Assembly: GCA_012728025.1 (NCBI GenBank)
Contig: JAAYFX010000191.1
Coordinates: 1-5,445 of the forward strand
DNA: 5,445 bases
Source: Clostridiales bacterium
Lineage (GTDB): Bacteria; Bacillota; Clostridia; Oscillospirales; Oscillospiraceae
Reading direction: 5' to 3'
This document shows, piece by piece, positions 4,488-5,445 of the stretch; position 1 is the first letter of the stretch; each line of letters opens with the position of its first letter. Made by a program: the position numbers and the translations under genes. The notes below the pieces were generated by a model that had not been told where the DNA came from, did not search any database, and saw only the letters and a program-made list of their open reading frames with translations.

Positions 4488-5445
4488 AAAACAGGCTCAT
4501 CTGGCTGGTGTCCGGCATAGCCCCCAGAGCACCCAGCTCCTTTAGCTGCTCAATATTCGTTTTACTGACCTTGGGGCAGGCACCCATAAGCTCCTCCACA
4601 GAAATAAAGCTTCCCTCGCCGCCTCCGCCGCATTTTTCAAGGTCCCCCGCAGCCGTCTCCCCAAGCCCCGCTATGGCTATAAAAGGCGGGATTAGCCTGT
4701 TGCCTTCAATTACAAAGTGACTTGCTTTTGACTTATATATATCCATGGGGGCAAAGTCAAAGCCCCGCAGGTAAAACTCGTAAACCGCCTCAAGCGTCGT
4801 GTATGTGTCCTCGTCTTTTTTGCTGGCATTTTCGTCATTTTTTATGGCGTTTAGCTTTCTTCTGACAGTCTCTATGCCTCTTGTCATTAAAACAGCATCA
4901 AAGCTGTCACGTCGGCGATAAAAATAGCAACTGTAATAGGCAAGAGGATAATGCACCTTAAACCAAGCAATGCGAAATGCCATCATAACATAGGCAACAG
5001 CATGGGCCTTTGGGAAAAGATATTGAATTTTTCGGCAGGATTCTATGTACCAGTCCGGCACATCCAAATCCTTCATCTGTTCAACAATGCCCTCCGGCCA
5101 AGGCCTTCCTCTGTGGATAGAGCCTTTTCTAACAGCCTCCATAAACTTAAAGGCAAGCTTCGGCTCCATGCCCTTGGATATGAGATACAGCATAATATCG
5201 TCACGGCAGCCAATGGTTTCTTTTACGCTGGCGGTGCCGCCAAGTATTATGTCCTTGGCGTTTCCAAGCCACACGTCCGTGCCGTGGGAAAAGCCGGAAA
5301 GGCGCACCAAGGTGTCAAACTCCTCGGGCTGGGTATCAACGAGCATCTGTCTTGTAAAGGCGGTGCCGAATTCCGGAATGCCTATGGTTCCCGTTTTCCC
5401 GATTATGGGGTCGTCATCAGGCAGACCTAAAGGGGCGGGAGAGCG
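4486..5445 (-). CDS. polC: DNA polymerase III alpha subunit, Gram-positive type PolC (C-terminal part)
   Basis: The frame is open to the right edge. The visible 319 residues are the C-terminal part of PolC, the replicative polymerase of low-GC Gram-positives (about 1,430-1,470 residues in full). PolC carries polymerase and proofreading exonuclease domains and works at the fork with the beta clamp. Recognisable blocks, in order, are TGTIGIPEFGTAFTRQML, SGFSHGTDVWLGNAKDII, CRDDIMLYLISKGMEPKLAF, VPDWYIESCRKIQYLFPKAH and AYVMMAFRIAWFKVHYPLAYY. Next comes the duplex-binding region with a helix-hairpin-helix (NRLIPPFIAIAGLGETAA), then VSKTNIEQLKELGALG. The end, QMSLF, matches the beta-clamp-binding pentapeptide (QLSLF in Bacillus). 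The palm active site, PHP and exonuclease domains lie outside the window. Nothing is truncated within the visible part, and it appears functional. Confidence 0.96.
   Translation of the reverse strand, partial: RSPAPLGLPDDDPIIGKTGTIGIPEFGTAFTRQMLVDTQPEEFDTLVRLSGFSHGTDVWLGNAKDIILGGTASVKETIGCRDDIMLYLISKGMEPKLAFKFMEAVRKGSIHRGRPWPEGIVEQMKDLDVPDWYIESCRKIQYLFPKAHAVAYVMMAFRIAWFKVHYPLAYYSCYFYRRRDSFDAVLMTRGIETVRRKLNAIKNDENASKKDEDTYTTLEAVYEFYLRGFDFAPMDIYKSKASHFVIEGNRLIPPFIAIAGLGETAAGDLEKCGGGGEGSFISVEELMGACPKVSKTNIEQLKELGALGAMPDTSQMSLF

Noticed and set aside
4951..5430. 159-codon frame on the plus strand opposite polC
   Set aside because: It overlaps the strongly conserved PolC C-terminus on the other strand and shows no recognisable domain.
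1..5445. CRISPR arrays, tRNA or rRNA genes, insertion sequences
   Set aside because: No regularly spaced repeats, tRNA-like cloverleaf or transposase with terminal inverted repeats was seen.

Overview
The window looks like chromosomal DNA from an endospore-forming, low-to-medium-GC Firmicute, most likely a clostridium. The evidence is a SpoVT-like sporulation regulator segment, the Gram-positive replicative polymerase PolC, a clostridial-type large serine recombinase and strong AGGAGG-type ribosome binding sites. The species cannot be named from this sequence.

Left part (1-1522): an open frame enters from outside the window. It encodes the C-terminal half of a large serine recombinase: recombinase domain, four-cysteine zinc ribbon and long coiled coil. 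It then continues without a stop into the last ~148 codons of spoVT. The SpoVT part lacks the first ~31 residues, which form the DNA-binding half of its AbrB domain. The best reading is that a skin-like or prophage-like element lies to the left, integrated inside spoVT. Its recombinase gene would run across the right attachment junction (near 1018-1024). This resembles the sporulation genes known to be split by excisable elements. Here, however, the recombinase and the host gene remnant share one reading frame. A strong terminator closes the unit.

Middle left (1522-2541): a two-gene operon encodes an ECF-type sigma factor and, overlapping by ATGA, a short membrane protein resembling the N-terminus of a DUF4179/RsiV-type anti-sigma factor. 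The second protein stops soon after its membrane segment and appears truncated. About 180 bp without a supportable gene follows.

Middle right (2542-4426): a bidirectional terminator separates the sigma operon from a convergent gene on the minus strand. That gene encodes a transmembrane chemoreceptor whose extracytoplasmic domain carries a complete CZB zinc-binding motif. It has its own tandem promoters, one a perfect consensus sigma-A promoter, and a leader of about 130 nt with a hairpin.

Right end (4467-5445): the 3' part of polC on the minus strand, ending in a clamp-binding QMSLF tail. The core genes spoVT and polC frame the window. The sigma/anti-sigma pair and the chemoreceptor between them look like independent transcription units for envelope or environmental sensing.
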